From Collinsella phocaeensis (GTDB lineage Bacteria > Actinomycetota > Coriobacteriia > Coriobacteriales > Coriobacteriaceae), in assembly GCF_900119895.1 (NCBI RefSeq), contig NZ_FQLR01000004.1, positions 930,001 to 994,000 of the forward strand: a stretch of DNA of 64,000 nucleotides, in the 5' to 3' direction. The position numbers were made by a program, and so were the translations under genes. The first letter of the stretch is position 1, and each line of letters opens with the position of its first letter. Positions 33,531 through 42,340 of this stretch are shown one piece after another. The notes beneath the pieces were generated by a model. That model had not been told where the DNA came from, did not search any database, and worked only from the letters and a program-made list of their open reading frames with translations.

Positions 33531-34391
33531 ATGTCCGTCCGCATCATCGCCGATTCCGCCTGCGACCTGCCCTCGAGCTTCCATTCTGCGCTCACCGTCC
33601 TGCCCCTTACCGTCGCCTTCGGGTCGGATATCTACCGAGACGGCGTGGATATCACGACCGACCGGTTCTACGAGATGCTCGTCGAGGGCGACGTGCTGCC
33701 CACCACGAGCCAGGTGACGCCCTATGAGTTCGGGGAGGCCTTCCGCGACGCCGTCGAAGCGGGGGATGAGGTCGTGGCCGTCACCGTCTCGGGCGACCTG
33801 TCCGGCACCTACGCGTCTGCGCTCGCCGCCGTCGAGGGGATGGATACGGTCCACGTCGTCGACAGCCGTAACGTCACCGTGGGCGAGCACATTCTCGTGC
33901 GCTACGCCCTCAGCCTGGTCGACGAGGGCCTTGACGCCGCGCAGATCGCCGCTCGGCTCACGGAGCGCCGCGACGATATCCGCGTGGTCGCGCTGCTCGA
34001 CACCCTCGAGTACCTGCGTCGCGGCGGGCGCGTCCCCGCCGCGGTCGGCGTCATCGGCGAGATGCTCGCCATCAAGCCGGTCGTGGCCGTGCGCGCGGGC
34101 CTGGTGGAGGTCATCGGCCGCGCCCGCGGGTCCAAGAACGGCCGCAACCTGCTCAAGAAGGAGATCGACGAGTGCGGTGCCGTGGACTTCCGCATGCCGT
34201 TCTGCCTCGGCTACTCCGGCCTGTCCGACAGCCTGCTGCGCAAGTACGTCGAGGACCAGCGCGAGCTGTGGGAGGGCAAGATCGACCCCGAGCAGATTCC
34301 CGTGTGCCACGTGGGCTCCACGATCGGCACGCATGTGGGTCCCGGCGCCATCGCCGCGGCGTTTTTCACCCGCCCCGCACGCCAGGACTAA
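33531..34391 (+). CDS. DegV family fatty-acid-binding protein (FakB-like)
   Basis: 286 residues. N-terminal IIADSACDLP, then the PTTSQVTPYEF motif (near residue 62) and VTVSGDLSGTY that bind the lipid carboxylate, and the late GYSGLSDSLLRKYVED region. DegV/FakB proteins present bound fatty acids to a FakA kinase so they can enter phospholipid synthesis. No fakA is in this window. AAGGAG precedes the ATG. A hairpin follows the stop. Confidence 0.9.
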   Translation: MSVRIIADSACDLPSSFHSALTVLPLTVAFGSDIYRDGVDITTDRFYEMLVEGDVLPTTSQVTPYEFGEAFRDAVEAGDEVVAVTVSGDLSGTYASALAAVEGMDTVHVVDSRNVTVGEHILVRYALSLVDEGLDAAQIAARLTERRDDIRVVALLDTLEYLRRGGRVPAAVGVIGEMLAIKPVVAVRAGLVEVIGRARGSKNGRNLLKKEIDECGAVDFRMPFCLGYSGLSDSLLRKYVEDQRELWEGKIDPEQIPVCHVGSTIGTHVGPGAIAAAFFTRPARQD

Positions 34392-34397
34392 CGATGT

Positions 34398-34423
34398 GAA
34401 GCGCCCGCCCGCGCGGGCGCTTC
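34398..34423 (+). terminator. Hairpin after the DegV gene
   Basis: GAAGCGCCCGC (34398-34408) and GCGGGCGCTTC (34413-34423), a perfect 11-bp stem with a 4-base loop; weak T tract. Confidence 0.65.
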
Positions 34424-34514
34424 TGTGCTGATTCGGCGCATGCGGTCGTAGCGCTTGCCAGGACTCCCGCTTTCTGCTCAAATGATGCAAAGTGAGTAGC
34501 ATAAGGAGGTTGTC

Positions 34515-34913
34515 ATGGCCGTACAACGCAGGAACACCCGGCAGCGCGCCCTCGTTCTGGAGGCCGTGCGCGGACGCTGCGACCATCCCCGTGCCGAGGA
34601 TATCTACCGCGACGTGTCCGCTGCGGACCCGCGCGTGAGCCGTGGCACCGTCTACCGCAACCTCCGCCTGCTTCAGGAGCAGGGCGAGATCATGTGCATC
34701 AAGGCGCCGGGGGGAGACCGCTTCGATCTGCGCTGCGACGCACACTGCCATGTGATCTGCACCGCGTGCGGCTCGGTCGCGGATACCTCGACGCCCTATG
34801 ATGCGCTGATGGACGGCGCGGTCGAAGACGAGACCGGCTTCGCGGTGAGCTGTCACACCACGCTGTTCGAGGGGGTCTGCCCATCCTGCCGCGCGCTGGC
34901 TCAGGGCGCATAG
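34515..34913 (+). CDS. Fur/PerR-family metalloregulator
   Basis: 132 residues. Winged helix in VSRGTVYRNLRLLQEQGEI (about residues 40-60). Structural zinc site cysteines in CTACG and CPSC (near 83-86 and 122-125). The H-rich DAHCHVIC segment supplies regulatory-metal ligands. The pattern (two CxxC, short N-terminus) resembles PerR or a Fur of Gram-positive type; peroxide versus iron sensing cannot be told. AAGGAG precedes the ATG. An imperfect TGCTCA...TGAGTAGCA repeat (around 34476-34502) upstream may be its operator. Confidence 0.9.
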   Translation: MAVQRRNTRQRALVLEAVRGRCDHPRAEDIYRDVSAADPRVSRGTVYRNLRLLQEQGEIMCIKAPGGDRFDLRCDAHCHVICTACGSVADTSTPYDALMDGAVEDETGFAVSCHTTLFEGVCPSCRALAQGA

Positions 34914-34938
34914 GGCGATTCCTCGTGCCGATCGCGTT

Positions 34939-34968
34939 CGGGCGGGCGCCTCTCGGGGCACCCGCCCG
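34939..34968. terminator. Bidirectional hairpin between convergent genes
   Basis: CGGGCGGGCGCC (34939-34950) and GGCACCCGCCCG (34957-34968), 12 bp with one wobble, between the Fur-family gene and the oxidoreductase gene. Confidence 0.65.
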
Positions 34969-34975
34969 TCTTCGT

Positions 34976-36067
34976 CTACGCCGCGTCCGCGGGAAACGTC
35001 ACGCCGATCTGGCGGCGGATCTCGTCCATGAGCTCGAGTGCCGTGATGGAGAGGTCTTGCAGCTGTCCGAGCGTCCCCAGCGGGCCGCAGGGCGCGGACT
35101 CGATGTCCCCGCCCTCCCGCACGGCCTCGACGGCGCCGAGGAAGTCGGAGAGCTCGTAGCACATGCTGTTGGCCACATGGGGGAGCTCGATGCGTTCGGT
35201 CCGCTCGGCTACGCCGGCGGCGGAGTACTTGGCGTCCTGCCGTCCCGCGTTTCCTCGGTAGTCTATGCGCGCCGCGGTGGGGATCGAGATGCTGTCAAGC
35301 GTGAGCGTCGCGCGCTCTCCCTCGATCTGCGTGGAGGCGAAGTCCTGGGTGATCTTGGACCAATGCACCGAGGCGGTGAAGCCGTCGTAGCTCAGCAATG
35401 CGTCTCCGGCGCCATCGATGGGGCCATGGGTGAGCGGACGGGTGCTGGGGTCGAGCAGCGCCGCCGAGGCCGCGATTACCCGCGGCTTTCCGAAGAGGGC
35501 GAGCGCCGGCTCGATGCAGTAGACGCCGATATCCATGAGCGCGCCGCTGGCGAGCCCGCAGTCGAAGATGTTGCTCGGGCGGCCGCCGAGGATGTCGTCG
35601 TAGCGGGACGAGTACTTGCCGAAGCGGATGCAGGCGCGACGGATGGGGCCAAGCTCGCTGAAGAGCTCGTGGGCCCGGGCGAAGGCGGGGTCGTGCAGGG
35701 GGCGCATGGCCTCGAGGGCCACGACGCCGGCCGCGCGCGACGCAGAAAACACCTCGCGGGCCTCGCGGGCGCAGGCGCAGACGGGCTTCTCGATGAGGAC
35801 GTGCTTGCCCGCGGCGATGCATGCGAGCGCCTGCTCGGCGTGGCAGGCGTTGGGGGACCCGAGGTAGACGGCATCGATATCGGGCGCGGACGCAGCCTGC
35901 TCGACGGTCGGGAACGCGCGCTCGCCGCCATGCTCGGCTGTGAAGCGCGCCCCGCGCTCGGCATCGCGCGAGACGGTTCCGACGAACGTGGCGCCGGGGT
36001 GCTCGTGGATGACCTCGATGACGTTATCGGTGATCGGGCTCGTGCCCACGGTGGCGAAGCGGATCAT
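34976..36067 (-). CDS. Gfo/Idh/MocA-family oxidoreductase
   Basis: 363-residue NAD(P)-dependent dehydrogenase. The N-terminal Rossmann fold begins IRFATVGTSPITDNVIEVI, and the family catalytic/substrate lysine lies in HVLIEKPVCA (residues about 90-100). A C-terminal alpha/beta substrate domain follows (ASGALMDIGVYCIEPAL). Substrates are usually sugars, inositols or trans-dihydrodiols; not determined here. ATG 36067 was chosen at the family start, with GGGGGA upstream. RNase H lies 52 bp upstream on the same strand. Confidence 0.88.
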   Translation of the reverse strand: MIRFATVGTSPITDNVIEVIHEHPGATFVGTVSRDAERGARFTAEHGGERAFPTVEQAASAPDIDAVYLGSPNACHAEQALACIAAGKHVLIEKPVCACAREAREVFSASRAAGVVALEAMRPLHDPAFARAHELFSELGPIRRACIRFGKYSSRYDDILGGRPSNIFDCGLASGALMDIGVYCIEPALALFGKPRVIAASAALLDPSTRPLTHGPIDGAGDALLSYDGFTASVHWSKITQDFASTQIEGERATLTLDSISIPTAARIDYRGNAGRQDAKYSAAGVAERTERIELPHVANSMCYELSDFLGAVEAVREGGDIESAPCGPLGTLGQLQDLSITALELMDEIRRQIGVTFPADAA

Positions 36068-36119
36068 GGTTGTCCCCCGTTTATTTCGAAGCGTTCGTGC
36101 GTGCGCGCGTCTTCTGACC

Positions 36120-36608
36120 TTACTCGATATCGGCGTCGGTGAACCCGGTGTCATCGATGAGCGGGCCGTTGTCGGCCGCCGAGGTCGCGAGCTCGTCGCA
36201 GCGCTCGTTCATGGCGTGCCCGGCGTGTCCGCGCACCCAGACATAGGTCACGCGATGGGGCTCCATGGCGGCGAGCAGGCGCTTCCAGAGGTCCGGGTTC
36301 TTCACCGGCTTCTTCGCCGCCGTCTTCCAGCCGCGCTTCTTCCAGCCGTCGACCCAGTGCTTGTTGAAGGCGTTGACAACGTATTGGGAATCGGAGTGGA
36401 CCTCGACCTCGCAGGGCCTGTTGAGCCGTTCGAGGGCGGCGATGACGCCCATCAGCTCCATACGGTTGTTGGTGGTGCGCGCGTAGCCGCGCGAGAGCTC
36501 GAGCGTGTGCTCCGTCCCCGAGGGGGCCGTATATCGGAGCACGGCGCCGTAGCCGCCTCGGCCGGGGTTGCCACGCGAGGCGCCGTCGGTGTAGATGGTG
36601 ACCTTCAA
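36120..36608 (-). CDS. rnhA: Ribonuclease HI
   Basis: Cleaves RNA in RNA-DNA hybrids. 162 residues. All catalytic acids are visible: D in [11 protein letters not shown] (residue 7), E in NNRMELMGV (near 49), D in VHSDSQYVV (near 72), and D in MNERCDELA (near 136), with H in VRGHAGH. The start is a TTG at 36608, supported by AAAGGA upstream. The last 15 residues are an acidic tail. Confidence 0.94.
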   Translation of the reverse strand: MKVTIYTDGASRGNPGRGGYGAVLRYTAPSGTEHTLELSRGYARTTNNRMELMGVIAALERLNRPCEVEVHSDSQYVVNAFNKHWVDGWKKRGWKTAAKKPVKNPDLWKRLLAAMEPHRVTYVWVRGHAGHAMNERCDELATSAADNGPLIDDTGFTDADIE

Positions 36609-36738
36609 CGGGTTCCTTTCCTTCGATGCGCGCGCGGCCCCGCGCCGCCGCGGTCGCTTGCGTTTCGCGCCGGGGACGGGCGCGCGGGCCTACCAGTATA
36701 CGGCGTACGGCCCCGGCCGCGCGGCGCGGCGCGGACGT

Positions 36739-38544
36739 CTACTCTGATTCCAGGAATGCGCCGGTCTGGCGGTTCCAGAGCGCGGCGTACTCGCCGCCGG
36801 CTGCCGCGAGCTCGGCATGCGTGCCGTCCTCGACGATCTCGCCGTCGGCGAGCACCACGATGCGGTCGAGCGCGGCGACGGTGGACAGGCGGTGCGCGAC
36901 CACGATGGAGGTGCGCCCGCGCATGAGGTTCTCGAGTGCATCCTGCACGAGCGCCTCGCTCTCGGAGTCGAGCGCGCTCGTCGCCTCGTCGAGCACGAGG
37001 ATCGGCGCATCGGTGAGGATGGCGCGCGCGATCGCCACGCGCTGGCGCTGGCCTCCGGAGAGCTTCACGCCGCGCTCGCCCACGAGGGTGTCGAGGCCTG
37101 CGGGCAGGCGTTCGATGAACTCGAGCGCGTTGGCGAGCTCGGCGGCGCGGCGGATCTCGTCCTCGGTCGCGTCGGGGCGCCCGTAGGCGATGTTCTCGCG
37201 GATGGAGCGGTGGAACAGCAGCGCCTCCTGCGGCACGTAGGCGATCTGGCGGCGCAGACTCTGCTGGGCGCAGGCGGAGATATCCTGTCCGTCCACGTAC
37301 ACGCGGCCGTCCTGCACGTCGGACAGGCGCAGGAGCAGCTTGGTGAGGGTCGTCTTGCCCGACCCCGAGCGACCGACGAGGCCCACGCGCTGGCCGGCCG
37401 GAATGTGCAGGTTGAGGTCGGAGAACACGCGGTCGCCCTCGACGGCATCCGAATAGGCGAAGCCCAGATGCTCGAAATCGATGGCGCCCTCGCGCACCGC
37501 GAGGTCCGGGGCGCCCGGCGCGTCCTCCACCAGGCGCGGCTCGTCGAGGATGCGGGCCATCTCGCTCGCGTCGCCGATGGCGCGGTTCATGCGCTGCATC
37601 ATGGAGTTGATGTAGTTGAAGCGCATGGAGAGCTGGTAGGTGTAGGAGAACATCATGACGAGCATGCCGCTCGAGATGCCAAACCAGGCATTGCCGCCGG
37701 CCACGAAGATCGAGACGACGAGCATGATGACGGTGATGATGCCGCTCGTGGTGAAGCCGCGCTGCATGGTGGCGCGCATGGAGCGGCTTTCGGCGCGCAT
37801 GGCGTCGAGGTCCGCCTCGTCGAACAGGTCCTTCTCGTAATCCTCCCGCCCGCAGGTCTTGACGGCCAGGATGTTCGTTACGGCGTCCGAGAGGACGCCG
37901 GAGAGGTGATTCTGCGCCTTGGCGGTGGCGGCGGAGAGCGGAAGGATGCGCCGGTACATGCGCGTGGCGACGATCACGTACACCACGAGCATGACCGCGA
38001 GCGCCGCGGCGTAGGCGGGAACGGCGGGGGCGAGCGCGATGAACGTGCAGGCGGTGCTCGCGATGGTGGGGATGAGCGAGTAGACCACCACGTCGACCAT
38101 CTGCGTGTAGCCGCTCATGAACTTGCTCGTCTGGCTCACGAGCGCTCCGCCGAAGCGGCTCGTGTGAAAGGTCATGGATTGGTTGGAGAGCGTGTCGAAG
38201 CACAGGCGCGCCAGATGGTAGTTACCGTTGATCTGCAGCTTGTAGACGGCGTAGTCCTGCAGCTTGGAGCAGGCCTGGCCCACGAGGTTCACCAGCAGCA
38301 GCGCCAGGATGTAGGGGCCGAAGACCTCCCATACCCGGTCCGCCGCGACGGGGGAGGCCTGGACGCGGTCGATGATGAGGCCCATCACCCAGGTGTTCAC
38401 AAAGATGAGCAGCGCCACGTAGGCGACGGAGGTGAACACCGCCAGGAAGGTCGCACCGGGCTTCATGCGCGTGACCTCCCAGAACCGACGCAGCGTGCGC
38501 TGCACCGCGGGCTTCTCGAGTTTCTGTACGTTGCGCTGGGACAT
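36739..38544 (-). CDS. ABC exporter, fused permease-ATPase (MsbA/multidrug type)
   Basis: 601-residue half-transporter that would dimerise. Six transmembrane helices in residues about 30-330, then the ATPase: Walker A GRSGSGKTTL, Q-loop AYVPQEALLF, signature LSGGQRQRVA, Walker [15 protein letters not shown]-loop VAHRLST. ATG 38544 was chosen for AAGGAG directly upstream. Many such exporters work as heterodimers, but no second subunit gene is adjacent. Cargo unknown: lipid, peptide or drug. Confidence 0.92.
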   Translation of the reverse strand: MSQRNVQKLEKPAVQRTLRRFWEVTRMKPGATFLAVFTSVAYVALLIFVNTWVMGLIIDRVQASPVAADRVWEVFGPYILALLLVNLVGQACSKLQDYAVYKLQINGNYHLARLCFDTLSNQSMTFHTSRFGGALVSQTSKFMSGYTQMVDVVVYSLIPTIASTACTFIALAPAVPAYAAALAVMLVVYVIVATRMYRRILPLSAATAKAQNHLSGVLSDAVTNILAVKTCGREDYEKDLFDEADLDAMRAESRSMRATMQRGFTTSGIITVIMLVVSIFVAGGNAWFGISSGMLVMMFSYTYQLSMRFNYINSMMQRMNRAIGDASEMARILDEPRLVEDAPGAPDLAVREGAIDFEHLGFAYSDAVEGDRVFSDLNLHIPAGQRVGLVGRSGSGKTTLTKLLLRLSDVQDGRVYVDGQDISACAQQSLRRQIAYVPQEALLFHRSIRENIAYGRPDATEDEIRRAAELANALEFIERLPAGLDTLVGERGVKLSGGQRQRVAIARAILTDAPILVLDEATSALDSESEALVQDALENLMRGRTSIVVAHRLSTVAALDRIVVLADGEIVEDGTHAELAAAGGEYAALWNRQTGAFLESE

Positions 38545-38871
38545 GCGGGGCTCCTTGCGTGTTCTTTGCGCGGCGGCTTCCGACGGGCGGCGCCGACCCG
38601 TGCGCACGGTGTCTGCAAAAGGTTATCCCTTGAAGTCGGTTTCAGGTCAAGCGCTTTCAGGCATCCTCGGCCCCCGGCGTCCGCTGCGCGTGCGCCCATC
38701 ATGGGCGCCGGCACGGTTCGCTGGCGAGGCGAGCGCGGCCTCGGTGGTCGAGGGCTTCTCGGCGCACGCGCCGGCGACAGGTGGCCGCCATCCGTCTCCG
38801 TTCGCGTTGGAAGGCCGCTGAATCGGGTATCATCCCTCACGTTGTCTACCTACGGAAGGATTGATATCCCG
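38545..38871. other. Divergent intergenic region
   Basis: About 330 bp between the ABC exporter and the 663-aa membrane protein gene. It must hold both promoters; a possible TTGGAA (38807-38812) and TATCAT (38828-38833) pair faces right, but its 15-bp spacer is short. No gene seen. Confidence 0.35.
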
Positions 38872-40863
38872 ATGAACCATGATGAGCTCCTTGAGATGCT
38901 GAGGCGCGCCGGCGTCGAGGTGCCGGGTGGAGATGGTCCGATTGATGTCGAGGCCGAGGTCGAGGAGGTGCCGGCGGACGGCCCCTCCGATGAGCCGGGT
39001 TCCGCTGCTCCCAAGTCCGGGTCCGCGCGCGTGCGCAAGCGCGCCGCGCACGCGAAGCGGGAGAAGGGCCGTCGCCCGAAGCGGGCCCCGCACGTCGACA
39101 TCCCCGTCCCGCCCTTCATGGAGCGCCTGGCGCAGTGGAGCCGCAGGGCGCTTGCGGTCGCGGTCGCGCTGCTGCTCGTCGCGGCAGCGGTGAGCTACTG
39201 GTGGTTCCATCCCGCGCTCAACCTTCAAAGCCCACGCGTGTGGAGCTGGATCATCGTGGTCGCGCTCGCCGCCGCGGTCGTCCTCAAGGTCCTCTCCCTG
39301 CGCTCCGAGCGCCATGCCGTGCTCTTCGGCCGCCTCGCCCTGCTCCCCGTGGGCATCATCGGGCTTTTCTTCCTGGGCGTCCTGGCGGGCCAGCCGTTCA
39401 TGCCCGGCAACGCCGAGCGCTACGCGACGGTGCTCAACACCACCGAAGGCGACTTCGCCCAGGATATCGAGGAAGTCGACTACGATGACGTGCCCGTCAT
39501 CGATCGCGACTCCGCGCAGCTGCTCGGTTCGCGCGCCATGGGTTCCATCCCGGAGTTCGTGAGCCAGTTCGAGATCAGCCCCGCGTACAGCCAGATCAAC
39601 TACCATGGGCGCCCGGTGCGCGTGAGCCCGCTCACCTACGCGGGCCTCTTCAAGTGGCTGAGCCACCGCTCCGACGGCATCCCCGCCTACGTCCTCGTGG
39701 ACATGGTGACGCAGAAGGCCGAGGTCGTGCGCCTCGAGAACCCTATCCGCTATTCGGAAAGCGAGCCGCTCGCACGCAACATCGACCGGTACGTGCAGCT
39801 CAAGTACCCCACCTACATGTTCGACCAGAAGAGCTTCGAGCTCGACGAGGACGGTACGCCCTGGTGGGTCTTCCCCGTCCAGAAGCGCACGATAGGCCTG
39901 TTCGAGGGCACGACGATCCAGCGGGTCGTGCTCGTGAACGCATGCACCGGCGAGACGGCGGATTACGCCATCGGGGACTGCCCCGCGTGGGTCGACCGCG
40001 CCTATCCCAGCGACCTGCTCATCCAGCAGTACAACTGGAGCGGGGCCTACAAAAACGGCTGGCTCAACTCCTGGCTCGGCCAGCAGGGCGTGGTGCACAC
40101 CACCCAGGGGACCGATGGCGAGCTCGGGTACAACTACCTGGCCCAAGGCGACGATATCTACCTGTACACGGGCGTGAGCTCGGTGACGGCCGACAGCTCC
40201 AACGTCGGGTTCATCCTGGTGAACCAGCGCACGGGCGAGTCCCACTACTATCCGGTCGCGGGTGCGACCGAGGACTCCGCCCAGGCGAGCGCGGAAGGCC
40301 AGGTCCAGAACCTCAAGTACCGGGCGACCTATCCGCTGCTGCTCAACGTGGGCGGTCAGCCCACCTACTTCATGGCGCTTAAAGACGATGCCGGCCTGGT
40401 GAAGATGTACGCCATGATCAACGTCGAGCATTACCAGAGCGTCGCGACCGGCAGCACCGTCGCCGCGACCCAGGAGGACTACGTCCAGATGCTTGCGACG
40501 TCCGGCGCGCTGAGCGAGGAGGAGGCGGCGGCATCCGGCGCCGAGGTCGAGGTACGGGGCGCCATCGCGAGCATCGCGCAGGCGGTGATCGACGGCAACT
40601 CGCATTTCTACCTCACGCTCGAGGGCGATCAGGCGATCTACGACGTAGCCTTGCCCGGTCTGGTCGATATCGTCCGCTACCGCGTGGGGGATGCGATCAC
40701 GTTGGGGTATGCGCCCGCGAGCGGCGGCGAGGACGATGCGGAGGCGGGCGCGTCCGATGTTCGCCGCGTCGTATCCCTCGAGGGCTCCCGTGCGCAGAGC
40801 CAGGATTCTGAGGGCGACCCGGCAGCGGAGACGACTGCGGCGGGGGAGGACGGCACCGCTTAG
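38872..40863 (+). CDS. Large membrane-anchored protein of unknown function
   Basis: 663 residues, family not recognised. Residues 1-80 are a low-complexity Ala/Glu/Lys cytoplasmic segment. Three hydrophobic helices follow at about 90-180 (ALAVAVALLLVAAAVSYWW; WSWIIVVALAAAVVLKVL; GRLALLPVGIIGLFFLGVLAG). The remaining ~480 residues are presumably outside the membrane: Tyr/Trp-rich, with repeated beta-type patterns (for example YVLVDMVTQKAEVVRLE and PLLLNVGGQPTYFMALKDDAG) reminiscent of PepSY-like or scaffold domains, and an OB-like stretch near 560-630. The tail is acidic. AAGGA lies 12 bases before the ATG. Monocistronic, ended by a strong terminator. Confidence 0.75.
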   Translation: MNHDELLEMLRRAGVEVPGGDGPIDVEAEVEEVPADGPSDEPGSAAPKSGSARVRKRAAHAKREKGRRPKRAPHVDIPVPPFMERLAQWSRRALAVAVALLLVAAAVSYWWFHPALNLQSPRVWSWIIVVALAAAVVLKVLSLRSERHAVLFGRLALLPVGIIGLFFLGVLAGQPFMPGNAERYATVLNTTEGDFAQDIEEVDYDDVPVIDRDSAQLLGSRAMGSIPEFVSQFEISPAYSQINYHGRPVRVSPLTYAGLFKWLSHRSDGIPAYVLVDMVTQKAEVVRLENPIRYSESEPLARNIDRYVQLKYPTYMFDQKSFELDEDGTPWWVFPVQKRTIGLFEGTTIQRVVLVNACTGETADYAIGDCPAWVDRAYPSDLLIQQYNWSGAYKNGWLNSWLGQQGVVHTTQGTDGELGYNYLAQGDDIYLYTGVSSVTADSSNVGFILVNQRTGESHYYPVAGATEDSAQASAEGQVQNLKYRATYPLLLNVGGQPTYFMALKDDAGLVKMYAMINVEHYQSVATGSTVAATQEDYVQMLATSGALSEEEAAASGAEVEVRGAIASIAQAVIDGNSHFYLTLEGDQAIYDVALPGLVDIVRYRVGDAITLGYAPASGGEDDAEAGASDVRRVVSLEGSRAQSQDSEGDPAAETTAAGEDGTA

Positions 40864-40965
40864 CGCACGGCGCACATCCGCCATCGGGGTCTCACTCGGC
40901 ACGTCTTCGCTATGGCGATCCTGCATGCGCCCGCCGTGCGAGGATCGGCGCGCGGCAGGTCACGG

Positions 40966-40997
40966 CCGGCCCGGCACCATCGCCGGGCCGGTTTTTT
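40966..40997 (+). terminator. Strong terminator between the 663-aa protein gene and the ABC permease gene
   Basis: CCGGCCCGGC (40966-40975) pairs perfectly with GCCGGGCCGG (40982-40991), followed by six T. Confidence 0.9.
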
Positions 40998-41058
40998 GTG
41001 CGCAGGCGCCCCCTGCATTCCGTGCGCTTTGCCGCAACTTGCCTCGTTTGCATGCATG

Positions 41059-42318
41059 CCGACGAGGGCCACGGCGCTCGAGGTGGAAAAGCTCACCTGC
41101 CGCCCCAACGCGGATACGGGAAGCGACGTTTTGGGCGGCTCCGAAACGCGTATCACCTGGGAGGTCCAGTCGGGTGCGGACGAGGCGCTCGCGGGCCTTT
41201 CCCTGACGGTTCCCGAGGGTACGACGTACGAGACGGAGGATCTGCGCCTGACGATGCTTTCGGGCGAGGACCTCATGGAGCGCACGTTCATCGAGCCCAA
41301 GATCGAGCAGGACGGGGAGACCCTCCGCCTGACGTTCGACGAACCGGCTCCGGCGGGGCGGTTCTTCCGCCTCGAGGTCTATGGCGTCGTGTTTCCGGCA
41401 TCCGGCGGCTCGATGCAGTGCGCGGGCACCTATACGCTTGCGGACGGGTCCGAGCATGAGGTTGACGGCATTCCCGTCGTCGACGTGATGGCGGTCACCC
41501 CCTTCGATCAGTTCAAAACGTACCTCGAGGAGCAGCCGTGGGTCCAGGCGTGGAACTCTAACACGTTCCTGCGCCTGTTCCTGAACCCCGTCCTGATCGT
41601 GAGCAGCCTGCCGATCATCTTCACGGGCTTTCTGATGTCGCTCGCGATCGTGCTCGTGGCGTTCCCCCTTGCGATGCCGTTCGGATTCATGTTCGCGCTC
41701 ATGCGCATCTCCAAGTCGCGCATCCTGCGCGGTATCGCGGCCGTCTACGTCAACCTCATCCGCGGCACGCCGGCATTCCTGCAGATCTATATCGCGTTCT
41801 TCGGTTTGCCGTTGGCGGGCGTCAACATCGACAACTATGCGCTCGGTGTGATCGTGATGGCGATGAACTCCGCGGCCTACCTGTGCGAGATCTTCCGCGC
41901 GGGCATCCAGTCCATCCCCGCGGGCCAGTCCGAGGCGGCGCGTTCGCTCGGCATGAGCGCTGCGCAGACCATGGTGTCCATCATCATCCCGCAGACCTTC
42001 CGCAACGTGATTCCCACGCTGACGAGTGAGTTCATCCTGCTGTACAAGGACACCTCCCTGCTTGCCGCCGTCGGCGTCATGGAGATTGTCATGTACGCCA
42101 AGACCATCGTCGCCACGACCGGCTCCATCACGCCGTATGTTGTCGCGGCCCTGTTCTACCTGGTGGTGACCTTGCCGTTGGCGCGCGTCGTCAGCCTGCT
42201 CGAGGCCCGGCTGACGGGCGCCACGGCGGGCACGAACGCCGGCCCCGTCACCAAGCGCCCCGCGAAGAGCGCGGGGACCGTTGTGTCCACGCCGCCCGAC
42301 CATATCGCCGGCCTCTAG
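41059..42318 (+). CDS. Amino-acid ABC transporter permease with an extra N-terminal domain; 5' end doubtful
   Basis: His/Glu/Gln/Arg-type permease. The C-terminal half (residues about 165-390) has the five-helix core and the EAA loop EAARSLGMSAAQTMVSIIIPQTFRN. It is preceded by about 150 residues of a beta-rich, acidic domain (EVEKLTCRPNADTGSDVLGG to VDGIPVVDVMA) that looks extracytoplasmic, yet no signal peptide precedes it. The in-frame ATG at 41059 has no ribosome site and lies only 62 bp past a strong terminator. Frame +0 upstream (GTG 40998, VRRRPLHSVRFAATCLVCM) looks like a signal peptide and could join this frame if one TGCA unit were missing from TGCATGCATGC near 41053. So the true 5' end may be altered here. 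Pairs with the ATPase gene downstream. Confidence 0.75.
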   Translation, partial: PTRATALEVEKLTCRPNADTGSDVLGGSETRITWEVQSGADEALAGLSLTVPEGTTYETEDLRLTMLSGEDLMERTFIEPKIEQDGETLRLTFDEPAPAGRFFRLEVYGVVFPASGGSMQCAGTYTLADGSEHEVDGIPVVDVMAVTPFDQFKTYLEEQPWVQAWNSNTFLRLFLNPVLIVSSLPIIFTGFLMSLAIVLVAFPLAMPFGFMFALMRISKSRILRGIAAVYVNLIRGTPAFLQIYIAFFGLPLAGVNIDNYALGVIVMAMNSAAYLCEIFRAGIQSIPAGQSEAARSLGMSAAQTMVSIIIPQTFRNVIPTLTSEFILLYKDTSLLAAVGVMEIVMYAKTIVATTGSITPYVVAALFYLVVTLPLARVVSLLEARLTGATAGTNAGPVTKRPAKSAGTVVSTPPDHIAGL

Positions 42319-42340
42319 TCGTGGGTGAGGAGAGTTTGCT

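Noticed and set aside
36817-40863. Very long plus-strand frame covering the ABC exporter antisense
   Set aside because: Its first two-thirds is the shadow of the ABC exporter; only the part from 38872 is a real gene.
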